From positions 248,001 to 312,000 of the forward strand of contig NZ_FMYK01000001.1 of assembly GCF_900096915.1 (NCBI RefSeq): a DNA stretch of 64,000 bases, written 5' to 3'. This DNA comes from Acinetobacter marinus (lineage in GTDB: Bacteria > Pseudomonadota > Gammaproteobacteria > Pseudomonadales > Moraxellaceae). The position numbers and the translations under genes are program-made. The notes under the pieces were generated by a model. The model saw nothing but the letters and a program-made list of their open reading frames with translations, was not told where the DNA came from and did not search any database. Position 1 is the stretch's first letter; every line of letters begins with the position of its first letter. Shown in pieces: positions 18,503 through 27,056 of the stretch.

Positions 18503-19315
18503 TTATTTAAAGAAATAACCCGTTTCAGGCGAGCTGGCATTGGCTAGACGTTTACGTGGCATGCGTCCAGCGAGAAAGGCTTCACGACCTGCTTCTACCG
18601 CCTTTTTCATGGCGCTTGCCATCAAGATTGGTTGCTGCGCTTGCGCAATCGCTGTATTCATCAGTACGCCATCACAACCTAATTCCATCGCTATCGCAGC
18701 ATCGCTTGCCGTACCGACACCTGCATCGACCAAGACAGGCACTTTGGCATTTTCAACGATGATGGATAGGGTATGCGGATTCAAAATCCCTAATCCCGAA
18801 CCAATCAGACTGCCTAAAGGCATAATCGCTACACAGCCCATAGACTCAAGCTCTTGCGCCACAATCGGATCATCTGAGGTATAGACCATGACATCGAAAC
18901 CATCATCAATCAGCACTTGCGCGGCTTTAAGCGTTTCCACCACATTGGGATAGAGCGTTTCTTGATTGCCCAACACTTCTAATTTCACCAAGTTGTGTCC
19001 ATCAAGCAGTTCACGTGCAAGTTGGCAGGTACGAATCGCACTTTGTGCATCAAAACAGCCGGCAGTATTTGGCAAAATGGTGTATTTCTCAGGAGGAATT
19101 ACAGACAGCAGATTCGGTTGGCTTGGATCTTGTCCAATATTGACACGGCGAATAGCCACAGTGACGATCTCAGCGCCACTGGCTTCGATGGCTAAGCCTG
19201 TTTCGGTTAAATCTTTGTATTTACCCGTGCCGACCAATAGGCGTGAATGAAACTCACGTTGTCCGATTTTAAAAGATGAATCGCTGAAATGTCCGTGCTG
19301 TGTATTATGTTGCAT
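18503..19315 (-). CDS. thiG: Thiazole synthase ThiG
   Basis: A 270-residue enzyme that forms the thiazole ring of thiamine from deoxyxylulose phosphate, dehydroglycine and ThiS thiocarboxylate. The imine-forming Lys111 lies in NLVKLEVLGN. Glycine-rich phosphate loops PVLVDAGVGTASDAA and NTAIAQAQQP are present. The N-terminal 15 residues are an extension. It lies 10 bp downstream of thiS, forming a two-gene thiSG operon; no TPP-riboswitch-like leader was recognised upstream. Confidence 0.96.
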   Translation of the reverse strand: MQHNTQHGHFSDSSFKIGQREFHSRLLVGTGKYKDLTETGLAIEASGAEIVTVAIRRVNIGQDPSQPNLLSVIPPEKYTILPNTAGCFDAQSAIRTCQLARELLDGHNLVKLEVLGNQETLYPNVVETLKAAQVLIDDGFDVMVYTSDDPIVAQELESMGCVAIMPLGSLIGSGLGILNPHTLSIIVENAKVPVLVDAGVGTASDAAIAMELGCDGVLMNTAIAQAQQPILMASAMKKAVEAGREAFLAGRMPRKRLANASSPETGYFFK

Positions 19316-19325
19316 AATGTCGCCT

Positions 19326-19526
19326 TTAACCTCCGCCTACGGCTTGAATAATTTCAATTTTATCATTGTTTTGGATCATGGTTTCCGCCAAACGGCTCTT
19401 TGGCACGATCTGTTCGTTTACTTCTACAGCAAATCTTTTATTTTCAAGCTGTAATGATTGTACTAATTCAAGTAAAGTGCGGAATTCTATATTTTGAGCT
19501 TCGCCATTTAAAAAAATATTCATCAA
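19326..19526 (-). CDS. thiS: Sulfur carrier protein ThiS
   Basis: A 66-residue ubiquitin-fold protein ending in AVGGG. The C-terminal Gly-Gly is adenylated and converted to a thiocarboxylate that gives sulfur to ThiG. The start MMNIFLNGE fits the family MxIxLNGE pattern. It precedes thiG in the same operon. Confidence 0.93.
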   Translation of the reverse strand: MMNIFLNGEAQNIEFRTLLELVQSLQLENKRFAVEVNEQIVPKSRLAETMIQNNDKIEIIQAVGGG

Positions 19527-19560
19527 TATATCTTCAATTTATCAAATTTAAATGATCATG

Positions 19561-19923
19561 TTAATGTTGTTTAAAGGCTTGCCAAGCCAAAGCCAACCAG
19601 CCAAGGATCATCAATAATCCACCAATCGGCGTGATCGCACCCAAGATACGTGGCATGCCTAAGCTCATGATGTATAGCGAACCACAGAAAAAAATGATCC
19701 CGATCTGAATCAGTAAAAAGGGCATTTTGATCGAAAATGCGGGTAATAATTTGGCCATGATACCAAGTAATAATAATCCCAAAGCATGGTAGAAAAAGTA
19801 CTCAGTCGCCGTATGCCACCATGTCAGTTGCTGTGCATTGGCAATTTTTTGCAAGCCATGTGCACCAAACGCACCGAGCATCACGGCTAAGGCTAAATTC
19901 AGTGCGGCAATACCAATCCACAT
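19561..19923 (-). CDS. DUF423 family membrane protein
   Basis: A 120-residue protein with four hydrophobic helices. It has the DUF423 signature GAFGAHGL near the start and ATEYFFYHALGLLLLG in the second part, then LYIMSLGMPRILGAITPIGG. It is a homologue of E. coli YgdD. Located in the inner membrane; function unknown. It ends 34 bp before the thiS start, so it may be the first gene of the same unit. Confidence 0.88.
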   Translation of the reverse strand: MWIGIAALNLALAVMLGAFGAHGLQKIANAQQLTWWHTATEYFFYHALGLLLLGIMAKLLPAFSIKMPFLLIQIGIIFFCGSLYIMSLGMPRILGAITPIGGLLMILGWLALAWQAFKQH

Positions 19924-20156
19924 AATTGCTCCAAGCAGAGTGCTAAATATGAGTGCCAGTAGTATAGAGGAATGAGATTTAAAAGCCTATGTCTTTGCTT
20001 TTAAACATTGAATTATTTCAGATTTGAGAGAAGATTTAAAAATACGTTTGAGATGAATGTATGAAAAAATATCACCTATAAAACTTATGCTTTATAGGTG
20101 AGACGAATTGGAATGGCGTTTAATTCAAATATAATTCAATCAAACGAAACATTGAA

Positions 20157-21026
20157 TCACCCCGCAGACATTGCTGTTTTGATCTTTTCCATGGCATTTT
20201 TTTCAAGCTGACGAATACGCTCTGCAGACACGTTATATTCCGCTGCGAGCTCATGCAAAGTCGATTTATTATCATCTAACCAACGACGTTGCAAGATACT
20301 ACGTGAACGGTCATCAAGCTGTTCCATGGCATCATGTAGGGCATTGTTACTTTGCTCTTCCCAGTCTTCCTCTTCGACCAGACGAGCAGGGTCATAACGA
20401 TTGTCCTCAAGGTATAGCGCAGGCGCAGTGTAATGACTTTCATCGTCATCATCATTTTGCGCTTCAAATGCTGCATCATAAGCGGTCAAACGACCTTCCA
20501 TTTCCAGCACTTGCTCTGGGGTTACATTTAGATCGTTAGCAATCGCTTGTGCTTCTTCCAAAGTCAGTTTTTTACTGGATTTTTTTAGGCTACGCAGATT
20601 AAAGAATAATTTACGCTGCGCTTTAGTCGTCGCCACTTTGACAATGCGCCAGTTGCGGATCACATACTCATGAATTTCCGCTTTAATCCAATGCACCGCA
20701 AAAGATACCAAACGCACACCCATGGTCGGGTCAAAGCGTTTCACCGCTTTCATCAAGCCGAGATTGCCTTCTTGAATCAGGTCGCCTTGTGGCAAGCCGT
20801 AGCCTGCATAGCTCCGTGCAATATGAATCACAAAACGTAAATGTGACATCACCAATAGTTTGGCAGCATCTAAGTCTTGATCATAATAATAACGGTCGGC
20901 AAGTTCTTTTTCTTGCTCCGCAGTGAGAATCGGTATTTGATTGACCGTACTAATATACGCACCGAGGTTTACACCAGGTGCAGTCAATGACAGGGGCATC
21001 AATTGGTTGCTACTGTCAGTGGCCAT
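20157..21026 (-). CDS. rpoH: RNA polymerase sigma-32 factor RpoH
   Basis: A 289-residue heat-shock sigma factor. Region 2 is visible in GDLIQEGNLGLMKAVKRFDP and SFAVHWIKAEIHEYVIRNWR. The RpoH box QRKLFFNLR follows, and region 4 is at the C-terminus (STLHELAAEYNVSAERIRQL). The RpoH box separates it from RpoD and RpoS. Levels are normally set by mRNA structure and proteolysis; a thermosensor structure was not modelled. Confidence 0.96.
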   Translation of the reverse strand: MATDSSNQLMPLSLTAPGVNLGAYISTVNQIPILTAEQEKELADRYYYDQDLDAAKLLVMSHLRFVIHIARSYAGYGLPQGDLIQEGNLGLMKAVKRFDPTMGVRLVSFAVHWIKAEIHEYVIRNWRIVKVATTKAQRKLFFNLRSLKKSSKKLTLEEAQAIANDLNVTPEQVLEMEGRLTAYDAAFEAQNDDDDESHYTAPALYLEDNRYDPARLVEEEDWEEQSNNALHDAMEQLDDRSRSILQRRWLDDNKSTLHELAAEYNVSAERIRQLEKNAMEKIKTAMSAG

Positions 21027-21157
21027 GTAAGCTCCTTGATAGGGATGAAATTCCCAAAATCATATAATAATTAAACCTTAAGCACATGTAAGTAGGATTA
21101 CGTATAAATGTGTAAGTAATTAATGCGATATGGTGCGTCTTGTAAAATTTAAAAGGG

Positions 21158-21445
21158 TTATTTTTCAATAAAATAGTGGAATTCATCATCAACGATCATT
21201 TGCTGGACAATTTTCAACTGTTGGATCTGACAAAAATGCGCCAAATCTTGTTGGCTATTGGGATCAGTCGCTTTGATTAAAATCAGTCTTTTTGAGTTTG
21301 AACTTTCGCTATTTGATTGATTTTTTTCAATCGTTTTCAGTAAACGCTTGAGCATCAGAATCGGCATTGGGCAAGGTTGATTGCGGGCATCGACGGTAAA
21401 ATCGGGTGTGAGCTGCGAAGCGTTTTGCGTTGTTTCAGTTGCCAT
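21158..21445 (-). CDS. TusA/SirA-like sulfurtransferase
   Basis: A 95-residue protein with the TusA-fold CPxP motif in DARNQPCPMPILMLKRLLK. The Cys carries persulfide sulfur in tRNA thiolation or related sulfur transfer. A TTG two codons upstream overlaps the lpxH stop, but ATG 21445 is the more natural start. The segment between residues 37 and 55 is Ser/Asn-rich. It is translationally adjacent to lpxH. Whether it is the main TusA of the cell is uncertain. Confidence 0.75.
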   Translation of the reverse strand: MATETTQNASQLTPDFTVDARNQPCPMPILMLKRLLKTIEKNQSNSESSNSKRLILIKATDPNSQQDLAHFCQIQQLKIVQQMIVDDEFHYFIEK

Positions 21446-21447
21446 GA

Positions 21448-22170
21448 TCAATCAAACTGCCAATCAAAAAATGAAATGTCTTGTGCTGATTTTAACAATA
21501 AAATCTTGGCAGTGCCTGTATCTTCTCGCCAGTCACCGAGGACAATGCGTTGTTTACCATTTTCTAAATGGTGAATCGCAGGGCGATGGGTGTGACCATG
21601 AATCAATACATCGACATTTTGAATTTGTTTAACGACTTCAGATTGATTGACATCGACAGGTTGGTAATGCGCATTTTGCTGACGGCTTTGGCTTTTTCGA
21701 CGTGCATAATCCGCAAGACGACGTTTGAGATAAAACGGAAAAAGTTTTAAAAATCCAAGTAATGCAGGATTACGAATAATGCGTTTAAAGCGTTGATACT
21801 CCACATCATCGGTGCAAAGTGCATCGCCATGTTCGAGGCGAATAGTTAAACCTTGCCAGTCGTACACATAGGGTTCTTGTAGTAATTTTCCACCAAAACG
21901 ATCTAAGAAGCGTTGTCCGAGCACGAAATCACGATTGCCACAGAGGAAATAGACTTGATTGCCAGTTGCGGTAAACTCACGGAGCTGCTTGACCATTGGC
22001 AATAGCCAGTCGCTTGGATCACGATCTGAGAGCCACGCATTAAACCAATCTCCGAGAATATACAGTTCGGTCGGTTCAGATTGATAGTGTGCCAATAACG
22101 ATAAAAACCCTCGAATCAATCGAGGGTGATCATCAGATAAGTGCAGATCAGCAATGAATAATTGTTGCAT
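21448..22170 (-). CDS. lpxH: UDP-2,3-diacylglucosamine diphosphatase LpxH
   Basis: About 240 residues. It hydrolyses UDP-diacylglucosamine to lipid X in lipid A synthesis at the inner membrane face. The metallophosphoesterase motifs are DLHLSDDHP at the start, GDWFNAW, CGNRDFV, and HGHTHRPAIHH near the end. The start is taken at MQQLFIADLHL (ATG 22170) rather than an in-frame TTG five codons upstream. In one unit with the TusA-like gene and, across a palindromic repeat, downstream of ppiB. Confidence 0.93.
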   Translation of the reverse strand: MQQLFIADLHLSDDHPRLIRGFLSLLAHYQSEPTELYILGDWFNAWLSDRDPSDWLLPMVKQLREFTATGNQVYFLCGNRDFVLGQRFLDRFGGKLLQEPYVYDWQGLTIRLEHGDALCTDDVEYQRFKRIIRNPALLGFLKLFPFYLKRRLADYARRKSQSRQQNAHYQPVDVNQSEVVKQIQNVDVLIHGHTHRPAIHHLENGKQRIVLGDWREDTGTAKILLLKSAQDISFFDWQFD

Positions 22171-22210
22171 GATAATTTCAGCCAAGCCTCTTTATGATCA
22201 AAAATAGAAA

Positions 22211-22275
22211 CCCTCCCTAACCCTCCCTTAAAAAGGAGGGGACTCCTCCTCTTATTAAGGGGAGGTTGGGTGGGG
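22211..22275. repeat. 65-bp intergenic palindrome rich in C/G tracts
   Basis: The left arm CCCTCCCTAACCCTCCCTTA and the right arm reading TAAGGGGAGGTTGGGTGGGG are imperfect inverted repeats. A second small palindrome (GGAGGGGACTCCTCC) lies at the centre. It sits between lpxH and ppiB. It looks like a dispersed palindromic intergenic unit and could act as an RNA hairpin stabilising or ending transcripts. Confidence 0.75.
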
Positions 22276-22314
22276 ATTAATATGTCATCTCATATTAGAG
22301 TTAGGGAAGATTAT

Positions 22315-22824
22315 TTATTCAGCAATAATTTTTGCAGATTCGATCACCACGTTTTCAAGTGGTACGTCTTGATGATAGCCACGGCTACCAGTGCGCACGT
22401 TCTTGATCTCAGCCACAACGTCCATGCCTTCAACCACTTTACCAAATACTGCATAGCCCCAACCTTGTGCAGTTTTGCCAGTGTGGTTTAAGAAGCTGTT
22501 GCTTTTTACATTGATAAAGAATTGTGCAGAAGCAGAGTGCGGTGCTTGGGTACGTGCCATTGCCACAGTTCCTTCGTCATTGCTGAGACCGTTATCTGCT
22601 TCATTTTCGATTGAATCACGGGTCGATTTTTCTTTGAAGTTTTCATCAAAACCGCCACCTTGAATCATAAAGCCATCAATAACACGGTGGAAAATCACAC
22701 CATCATAAAAGCCTTCACGAACGTATTGTAAGAAGTTTTCAGCGGTCACTGGTGCTTTCTCGGTGTTGAGTTCGAGTACGATACGACCTTTGTTGGTGTT
22801 AAGTTCAACTTGAGGAAAACTCAT
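22315..22824 (-). CDS. ppiB: Peptidyl-prolyl cis-trans isomerase, cyclophilin type
   Basis: A 169-residue cytoplasmic cyclophilin without signal peptide, so PpiB rather than PpiA. Catalytic and binding motifs are VIFHRVIDGFMIQGGG, ARTQAPHSASAQFFINV and YAVFGKVVEGMDVV. It catalyses proline isomerisation in protein folding. AGGAGAT lies before the ATG. Same strand as lpxH and divergent from glnS. Confidence 0.95.
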   Translation of the reverse strand: MSFPQVELNTNKGRIVLELNTEKAPVTAENFLQYVREGFYDGVIFHRVIDGFMIQGGGFDENFKEKSTRDSIENEADNGLSNDEGTVAMARTQAPHSASAQFFINVKSNSFLNHTGKTAQGWGYAVFGKVVEGMDVVAEIKNVRTGSRGYHQDVPLENVVIESAKIIAE

Positions 22825-23009
22825 TTATTCATCTCCTGAGCATGGATTTTCAAAAAAGCCATGTGTTTTTGGTTGTGAGAAGGATAAGCAAACTGTAAAC
22901 TTCATAGCAAGTAAAAAATTCAAAATTTCACACATACAACTTGCTATTTCGACCCTATTTGTCGAAAATTTGTATGAAATTTTATCCCACCCACCAATTT
23001 TAGTGATGT

Positions 23010-24743
23010 ATGACTATGAGTTCAAATGATCTTGTGCAAAATGTGCCAAATTCTTCTTCCGCAAAGCAAAATGTTGCAGTAGATCAACAGGTACAGCAAC
23101 AGCAAGCAGGTTTGGACTTTATCCGTCAAATCGTAACAGATGATGTCAAAGCAGGTCGTACCGATTGCGTGGTGACTCGTTTTCCACCTGAGCCAAATGG
23201 TTATCTGCACATCGGTCACGTTAAGGCGATTTGCCTAAATTTTAGCATTGCCGAAGAATTTGGCGGGAAATGTAATCTGCGTTTCGATGACACAAACCCA
23301 GATGCAGAAGAACAAGAATTTGTCGATGGCATTCAGTCTGATATTGAATGGCTTGGCTTTCATTGGGATGGTCAGCCACGTTATGCGTCGAGCTATTTCG
23401 AGCAGCTTTATCAATGGGCGGTGCAATTGATTAAACAAGGCGATGCCTATGTTGATCTGCAAACCCCTGAAGAAATCAAGCTGAATCGTGGTAGCTTCGT
23501 CGAAGTCGGAAAAAATTCACCGTATCGTGATGCTACGGTTGAAGAAAATCTCAGCCGTTTTGAACAAATGAAAAGTGGTGAAATGGGTGAGGGCAAAGCG
23601 GTGCTCCGTGCCAAGATCGACATGGCAAGCCCGAATGTACACATGCGAGATCCGATCCTTTACCGTGTGCTCGACAATGAACATCATCAAACTGGCGCAC
23701 ATTGGAAAATCTATCCAATGTACGACTATGCACATCCACTATCTGATGCGATCGAAGGCGTGACGCATTCACTGTGTACTTTAGAGTTTGTCGATCATCG
23801 TCCGTTCTATGATTGGATTGTTGAAAAGGTACACTCGCAAGCTGTACCACGTCAGTACGAATCTTCTCGTTTAAACGTGTCTTATACCATTACTTCTAAA
23901 CGTAAATTACGTCGTTTAGTCGAAGTTAACTTTGTACACGGTTGGGATGATCCACGTATGCCAACCGTGGTTGGGATGCGTCGTCGCGGCTTTACTGCCG
24001 ATGGTTTGCGTGACTTTTGCAAACGTGTTGGCGTATCAAAAACCGATGGTATCGTCGATGTGGCAATGCTTGAGTTCTGTATTCGCCAATCACTGGAAAA
24101 TACTGCATCTCGTGCCATGGCGGTGCTCAATCCGCTGAAAGTGACTTTAACCAATTTGCCTGAAGCACTCACCTTAACGCAAAAACGTCATCCGAATGTG
24201 GATATGGGCGAGCGTGAAATTCCGCTCACTGATGTGATTTATATTGATCGCAAAGACTTCGAGGAAGTGCCACCAAAAGGCTTCAAACGCTTAATTCCTG
24301 ATGGTGAGGTGCGTTTGCGTCATGCTTATGTGATCAAGTGCGATGAAGTGGTCAAAGATGAAAATGGCGAAGTGATTGAACTGAAATGTTCAGTCGATGT
24401 TGATACATTGGGTAAAAATCCTGAAGGACGTAAAGTCAAAGGCGTAATTCATTGGGTATCTGCGGAAAAAGGCGTACCTGCTGAAGTGCGTATTTATGAT
24501 CGTTTATTTAGCGCCGAAGACCCTGAAGAAGGTGAAGATTTCTTGGACAATCTCAATCCTGATTCTTTGCAAATCGTCCAAGCTGTGGTTGAACCATCAT
24601 TGGCACAAGCGAGTTCAGAAGATCGCTTCCAGTTTGAACGTGAAGGTTATTTTGTCGCAGATCGCTATGATCATACGGCGAAAAAACCTGTGTTTAACCG
24701 TATCTTGGATTTGCGAGATAGCTTTAAACCTGAGAAAGCATAA
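23010..24743 (+). CDS. glnS: Glutaminyl-tRNA synthetase
   Basis: A 577-residue class I synthetase. The HIGH motif is PPEPNGYLHIGHVKAI and the KMSKS-like motif is ITSKRKLRRLV. The C-terminal two beta-barrels recognise the tRNA-Gln anticodon. An N-terminal Gln-rich tail of about 30 residues precedes the catalytic core. Its 3' flank holds a 280-bp array of hairpins ending in a terminator. Confidence 0.97.
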   Translation: MTMSSNDLVQNVPNSSSAKQNVAVDQQVQQQQAGLDFIRQIVTDDVKAGRTDCVVTRFPPEPNGYLHIGHVKAICLNFSIAEEFGGKCNLRFDDTNPDAEEQEFVDGIQSDIEWLGFHWDGQPRYASSYFEQLYQWAVQLIKQGDAYVDLQTPEEIKLNRGSFVEVGKNSPYRDATVEENLSRFEQMKSGEMGEGKAVLRAKIDMASPNVHMRDPILYRVLDNEHHQTGAHWKIYPMYDYAHPLSDAIEGVTHSLCTLEFVDHRPFYDWIVEKVHSQAVPRQYESSRLNVSYTITSKRKLRRLVEVNFVHGWDDPRMPTVVGMRRRGFTADGLRDFCKRVGVSKTDGIVDVAMLEFCIRQSLENTASRAMAVLNPLKVTLTNLPEALTLTQKRHPNVDMGEREIPLTDVIYIDRKDFEEVPPKGFKRLIPDGEVRLRHAYVIKCDEVVKDENGEVIELKCSVDVDTLGKNPEGRKVKGVIHWVSAEKGVPAEVRIYDRLFSAEDPEEGEDFLDNLNPDSLQIVQAVVEPSLAQASSEDRFQFEREGYFVADRYDHTAKKPVFNRILDLRDSFKPEKA

Positions 24744-25005
24744 ATCGATTAATTATCGATTTTGCTTTCGCAAGAAGACGAACAACTATGTTGCGAGTAG
24801 AAAGTAATGATTAAGTATCATTTTTTCATTTCGCAAGACTCGGAGCGTATGCTCCGAATGAAATAAAAATAGATTGAGAATCGATTAATTTTTCGCAAGA
24901 CGAGCAATTTTAATTGCGAGTAAAAAATATAGATTGAGAATCCATATTTATTTCACAAGACTTGGGGCTTATGTTTCGAGTGAAATGTAATCGATAAACA
25001 ATCGT
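24744..25005 (+). ncRNA. Array of four tandem hairpin repeats after glnS (candidate structured RNA)
   Basis: Four related units of about 37-40 nt occur at about 24765-24804, 24828-24864, 24889-24926 and 24950-24986. Each starts TTTCGCAAGAC or a variant, then has an inner stem that differs between units but still pairs (CGGAGC with GCTCCG; GCAATT with AATTGC; CAAC with GTTG), then GAGT and a tail pairing with the first bases (ATTTC with GAAAT). The units alternate with small spacer hairpins such as GATTGAGAATC and AATCGATAAACAATCG. An intrinsic terminator follows. Strand is assumed from glnS. The function is unknown. Confidence 0.6.
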
Positions 25006-25037
25006 AAAATGCTTTGCTTCCAACCAAAGCATTTTTT
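25006..25037. terminator. Terminator after the glnS hairpin array
   Basis: AAAATGCTTTG pairs with CAAAGCATTTT across an 8-nt loop, followed by two further T. It is shared with the minus-strand RES gene, whose stop codon it overlaps. Confidence 0.85.
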
Positions 25038-25851
25038 ATGCAGGCATCGGCAACACGCCATCTTGCAAAAATTGTGCTAAAGGAAAACGAATTAATTCTG
25101 AACTTTCCACCGCTTTAAAAATAATCTCATCGGCAGACATATCACAAAACCATTGTTGGCGTTCTTTGGGCTGATTGGTACAAAATGAATCCGCAGTAAA
25201 TAGCCCAACACAAATGCCTTGTCTAATGCTTAGTTTTTTGTCCTGACTTTTTTCTTGATTTTGAGTTGTGCGAGCAGAAAAATATTCAAAAACCTTGACA
25301 TACTGACTACGCATTACCGTGCCTAAAGCCTGTGTGTAGCTGTAATTCGATGGGTGTGCAAGTACGTCATGATATTGATCGAATGGCGCAGATTGCAGTT
25401 GCACGCCTTTTTCAGTTTTATAATCGACTGAAAATAAAGTATGTACCGAACTCATGATGGGTTTTGGTGGCGTTGCCTGCATCGAATGCCAAAAAATAAA
25501 ACGATAATACGCCGACTCCGCCAAAGTCACATCGACACTACAGCCACCATAAAAAATACTTGGCTCAAATGTCCGTCCAAAGCGAGATCCCCATTTTAAC
25601 GGTGGATAACGAAAAGGGGATTTTAGTAGATAATGCAGATGTGTCATATTTTCAGGATAGGGCGGTTTGACCGCATCGAGCATCTCTTCTAAAAGGGCTT
25701 GTTCCTCTAAGGTATCGACCAACTGCCGTGTGGCGATTTGCTCTTGGCTTTCAACTAAACGATATAGCGTGCCTTGAATCGGACGAATCACCGTTTCCCA
25801 GTCAATGGATTGCCATTGATCATTAGCTTGACCAGTTGGTGTTGAGGTCAT
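25036..25851 (-). CDS. RES-domain toxin of a RES-Xre toxin-antitoxin pair
   Basis: A 271-residue RES-domain protein. RES toxins degrade NAD+ with an ADP-ribosyltransferase-like fold. Typical pieces are FRYPPLKWGSRFGRTFEPSIFYGG, which carries an Arg, Tyr and Gly-rich stretch, and TLAESAYYRFIFW with the Glu. The N-terminal 75 residues are helical. The C-terminus ends in IRFPLAQFLQDG. Its ATG overlaps the stop of the antitoxin gene by 4 bp (ATGA), so the two are translationally coupled. Confidence 0.88.
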   Translation of the reverse strand: MTSTPTGQANDQWQSIDWETVIRPIQGTLYRLVESQEQIATRQLVDTLEEQALLEEMLDAVKPPYPENMTHLHYLLKSPFRYPPLKWGSRFGRTFEPSIFYGGCSVDVTLAESAYYRFIFWHSMQATPPKPIMSSVHTLFSVDYKTEKGVQLQSAPFDQYHDVLAHPSNYSYTQALGTVMRSQYVKVFEYFSARTTQNQEKSQDKKLSIRQGICVGLFTADSFCTNQPKERQQWFCDMSADEIIFKAVESSELIRFPLAQFLQDGVLPMPA

Positions 25852-26219
25852 ATTTTACCTCGAAGTCCATCAATGAAATTCAATACCGAGACCAAGCCTT
25901 GAATACTTTCCATTTGCAAAATCGGCACACCGCCAGTGACTCGATTCGGTGAATTGAGAAAATGACGCATCCATTCTTCATCGCCATTAGTCAGTGCAAA
26001 CAAAGCACGTGATACACGAATCAGCAAAAGTGCTAACTCGCCTTGCTTTGTACTTGGCTCAAGCTCAGGTTTGCTTTTTAAACGGCTAATCGCAGTACGA
26101 TGTACCCCGAGAATGGCGGCAAGTTGTGATTGTTTAAGCCCAAGTTGATCGGCAGCGTTGAGCACGGCTTTGGCTAAGACGACTTTTTGTTCTACAGGTT
26201 GCTTCACTAAAGCAGTCAT
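25848..26219 (-). CDS. Xre/MbcA/ParS-family antitoxin
   Basis: A 123-residue protein. A helix-turn-helix is visible in LGLKQSQLAAILGVHRTAISRLKSK. The C-terminal part (LLLIRVSRALFALTNGDEEW, MRHFLNSPNRVTGGVPILQM) is the MbcA/ParS toxin-binding domain, which blocks the RES active site. It precedes the toxin gene in the operon and should repress the operon through upstream operators. Confidence 0.9.
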   Translation of the reverse strand: MTALVKQPVEQKVVLAKAVLNAADQLGLKQSQLAAILGVHRTAISRLKSKPELEPSTKQGELALLLIRVSRALFALTNGDEEWMRHFLNSPNRVTGGVPILQMESIQGLVSVLNFIDGLRGKI

Positions 26220-26242
26220 AAAATCACCTATGCATGATGATG

Positions 26243-26291
26243 AGTGTTATTTATGCACAAATTATAACTTAAATGTGTATATTGCACAAAT
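26243..26291 (-). promoter_or_regulatory. Candidate operators of the RES-Xre operon
   Basis: Two copies of TGCACAAAT at 26254-26262 and 26283-26291 lie 29 bp apart. Each is the right half of an inverted repeat of the form GTG-N5/7-GCAC. They sit 25-70 bp upstream of the antitoxin ATG, as expected for autorepression. Confidence 0.45.
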
Positions 26292-26318
26292 CAATCATAG
26301 GTAATTGAGGCTATAACT

Positions 26319-26966
26319 TTACTTAACGGTTGGCTCAATATATTTCCACGCAGAATTCAGCAGTATCGACTGGGCTTTGACATTGGGATGGATTTGATCG
26401 GCTTGCATCAGATTTTTATGTCCTGCTACGCCATCAAGGAAAAAGGGAAGTAGCTCAATTTTATATTTTGTCGCCACAGTTTTATAATTACTTTCAAAGG
26501 CTTGACTGTATTTTGTGCCATAGTTTGGTGGGATTTTCATACCAAATAGTAAAACTTCAGCTTTTGTATTCTGGCTGAGCTGTACCATTTTTGATAGATT
26601 ATTTTCAATGATTTTCGGCGGTTGACCACGCAAACCATCATTGCCACCGAGTTCGATCACGACGACATCAGGTTTGTACTTTTTCAGCAAATTCGGCAGG
26701 CGAGCCAAAGCGCCACTGGTGGTTTCACCGCTCATACTGGCATTGACCACACGATGTTGCTTTGGATATTTTTGATTGAGGCGTTTTTGCAGTTGATCAA
26801 CCCAACCTTGCCCACGATCCATGCCATAGCCCGCACTGATGCTATCACCCATGATCAGAATAGTATCGGCATGAGCAATCGTTAATCCTGACAGACAAAG
26901 GCTAGTCACAATTGCAAGTCGTTTTGGTAGTTGTTTAAATGTTGAGCGCTGAAAAACTTTGTACAT
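26319..26966 (-). CDS. tesA: Periplasmic SGNH-family esterase/lysophospholipase (TesA-like)
   Basis: A 215-residue protein with a basic start and hydrophobic core giving a signal peptide that ends at ...GLTIAHA. The SGNH motifs are GDSISAGYG with Ser42, GGNDG with Asn109, and DQIHPN with Asp190 and His193. It hydrolyses acyl-CoA thioesters, esters or lysophospholipids. It is divergent from ybbA, the same arrangement as tesA-ybbAP in E. coli. Confidence 0.92.
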   Translation of the reverse strand: MYKVFQRSTFKQLPKRLAIVTSLCLSGLTIAHADTILIMGDSISAGYGMDRGQGWVDQLQKRLNQKYPKQHRVVNASMSGETTSGALARLPNLLKKYKPDVVVIELGGNDGLRGQPPKIIENNLSKMVQLSQNTKAEVLLFGMKIPPNYGTKYSQAFESNYKTVATKYKIELLPFFLDGVAGHKNLMQADQIHPNVKAQSILLNSAWKYIEPTVK

Positions 26967-27056
26967 GAATTAATCTTTTCCTTTGGCTTGAAGCATGAAA
27001 TACTGATTTATCAAGCTGAACTTGAAAATCCTAAAACTTTTTTGGTGAATCTCATC

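Noticed and set aside
20276..20479. Met/Lys-rich frame inside rpoH
   Set aside because: Shadow of rpoH in another frame with no independent start site.
24496..24807. Open frame overlapping the glnS 3' end
   Set aside because: It is an out-of-frame shadow of glnS running into the hairpin array.
24765..24986. Tandem repeats after glnS as a CRISPR array
   Set aside because: Units are imperfect, each forms a hairpin with changing stem sequence, the spacers are themselves palindromic, and no cas gene is near.
26988..27056. TTG-initiated extension of ybbA
   Set aside because: No conserved residues and no ribosome site; ATG 27057 fits the family.
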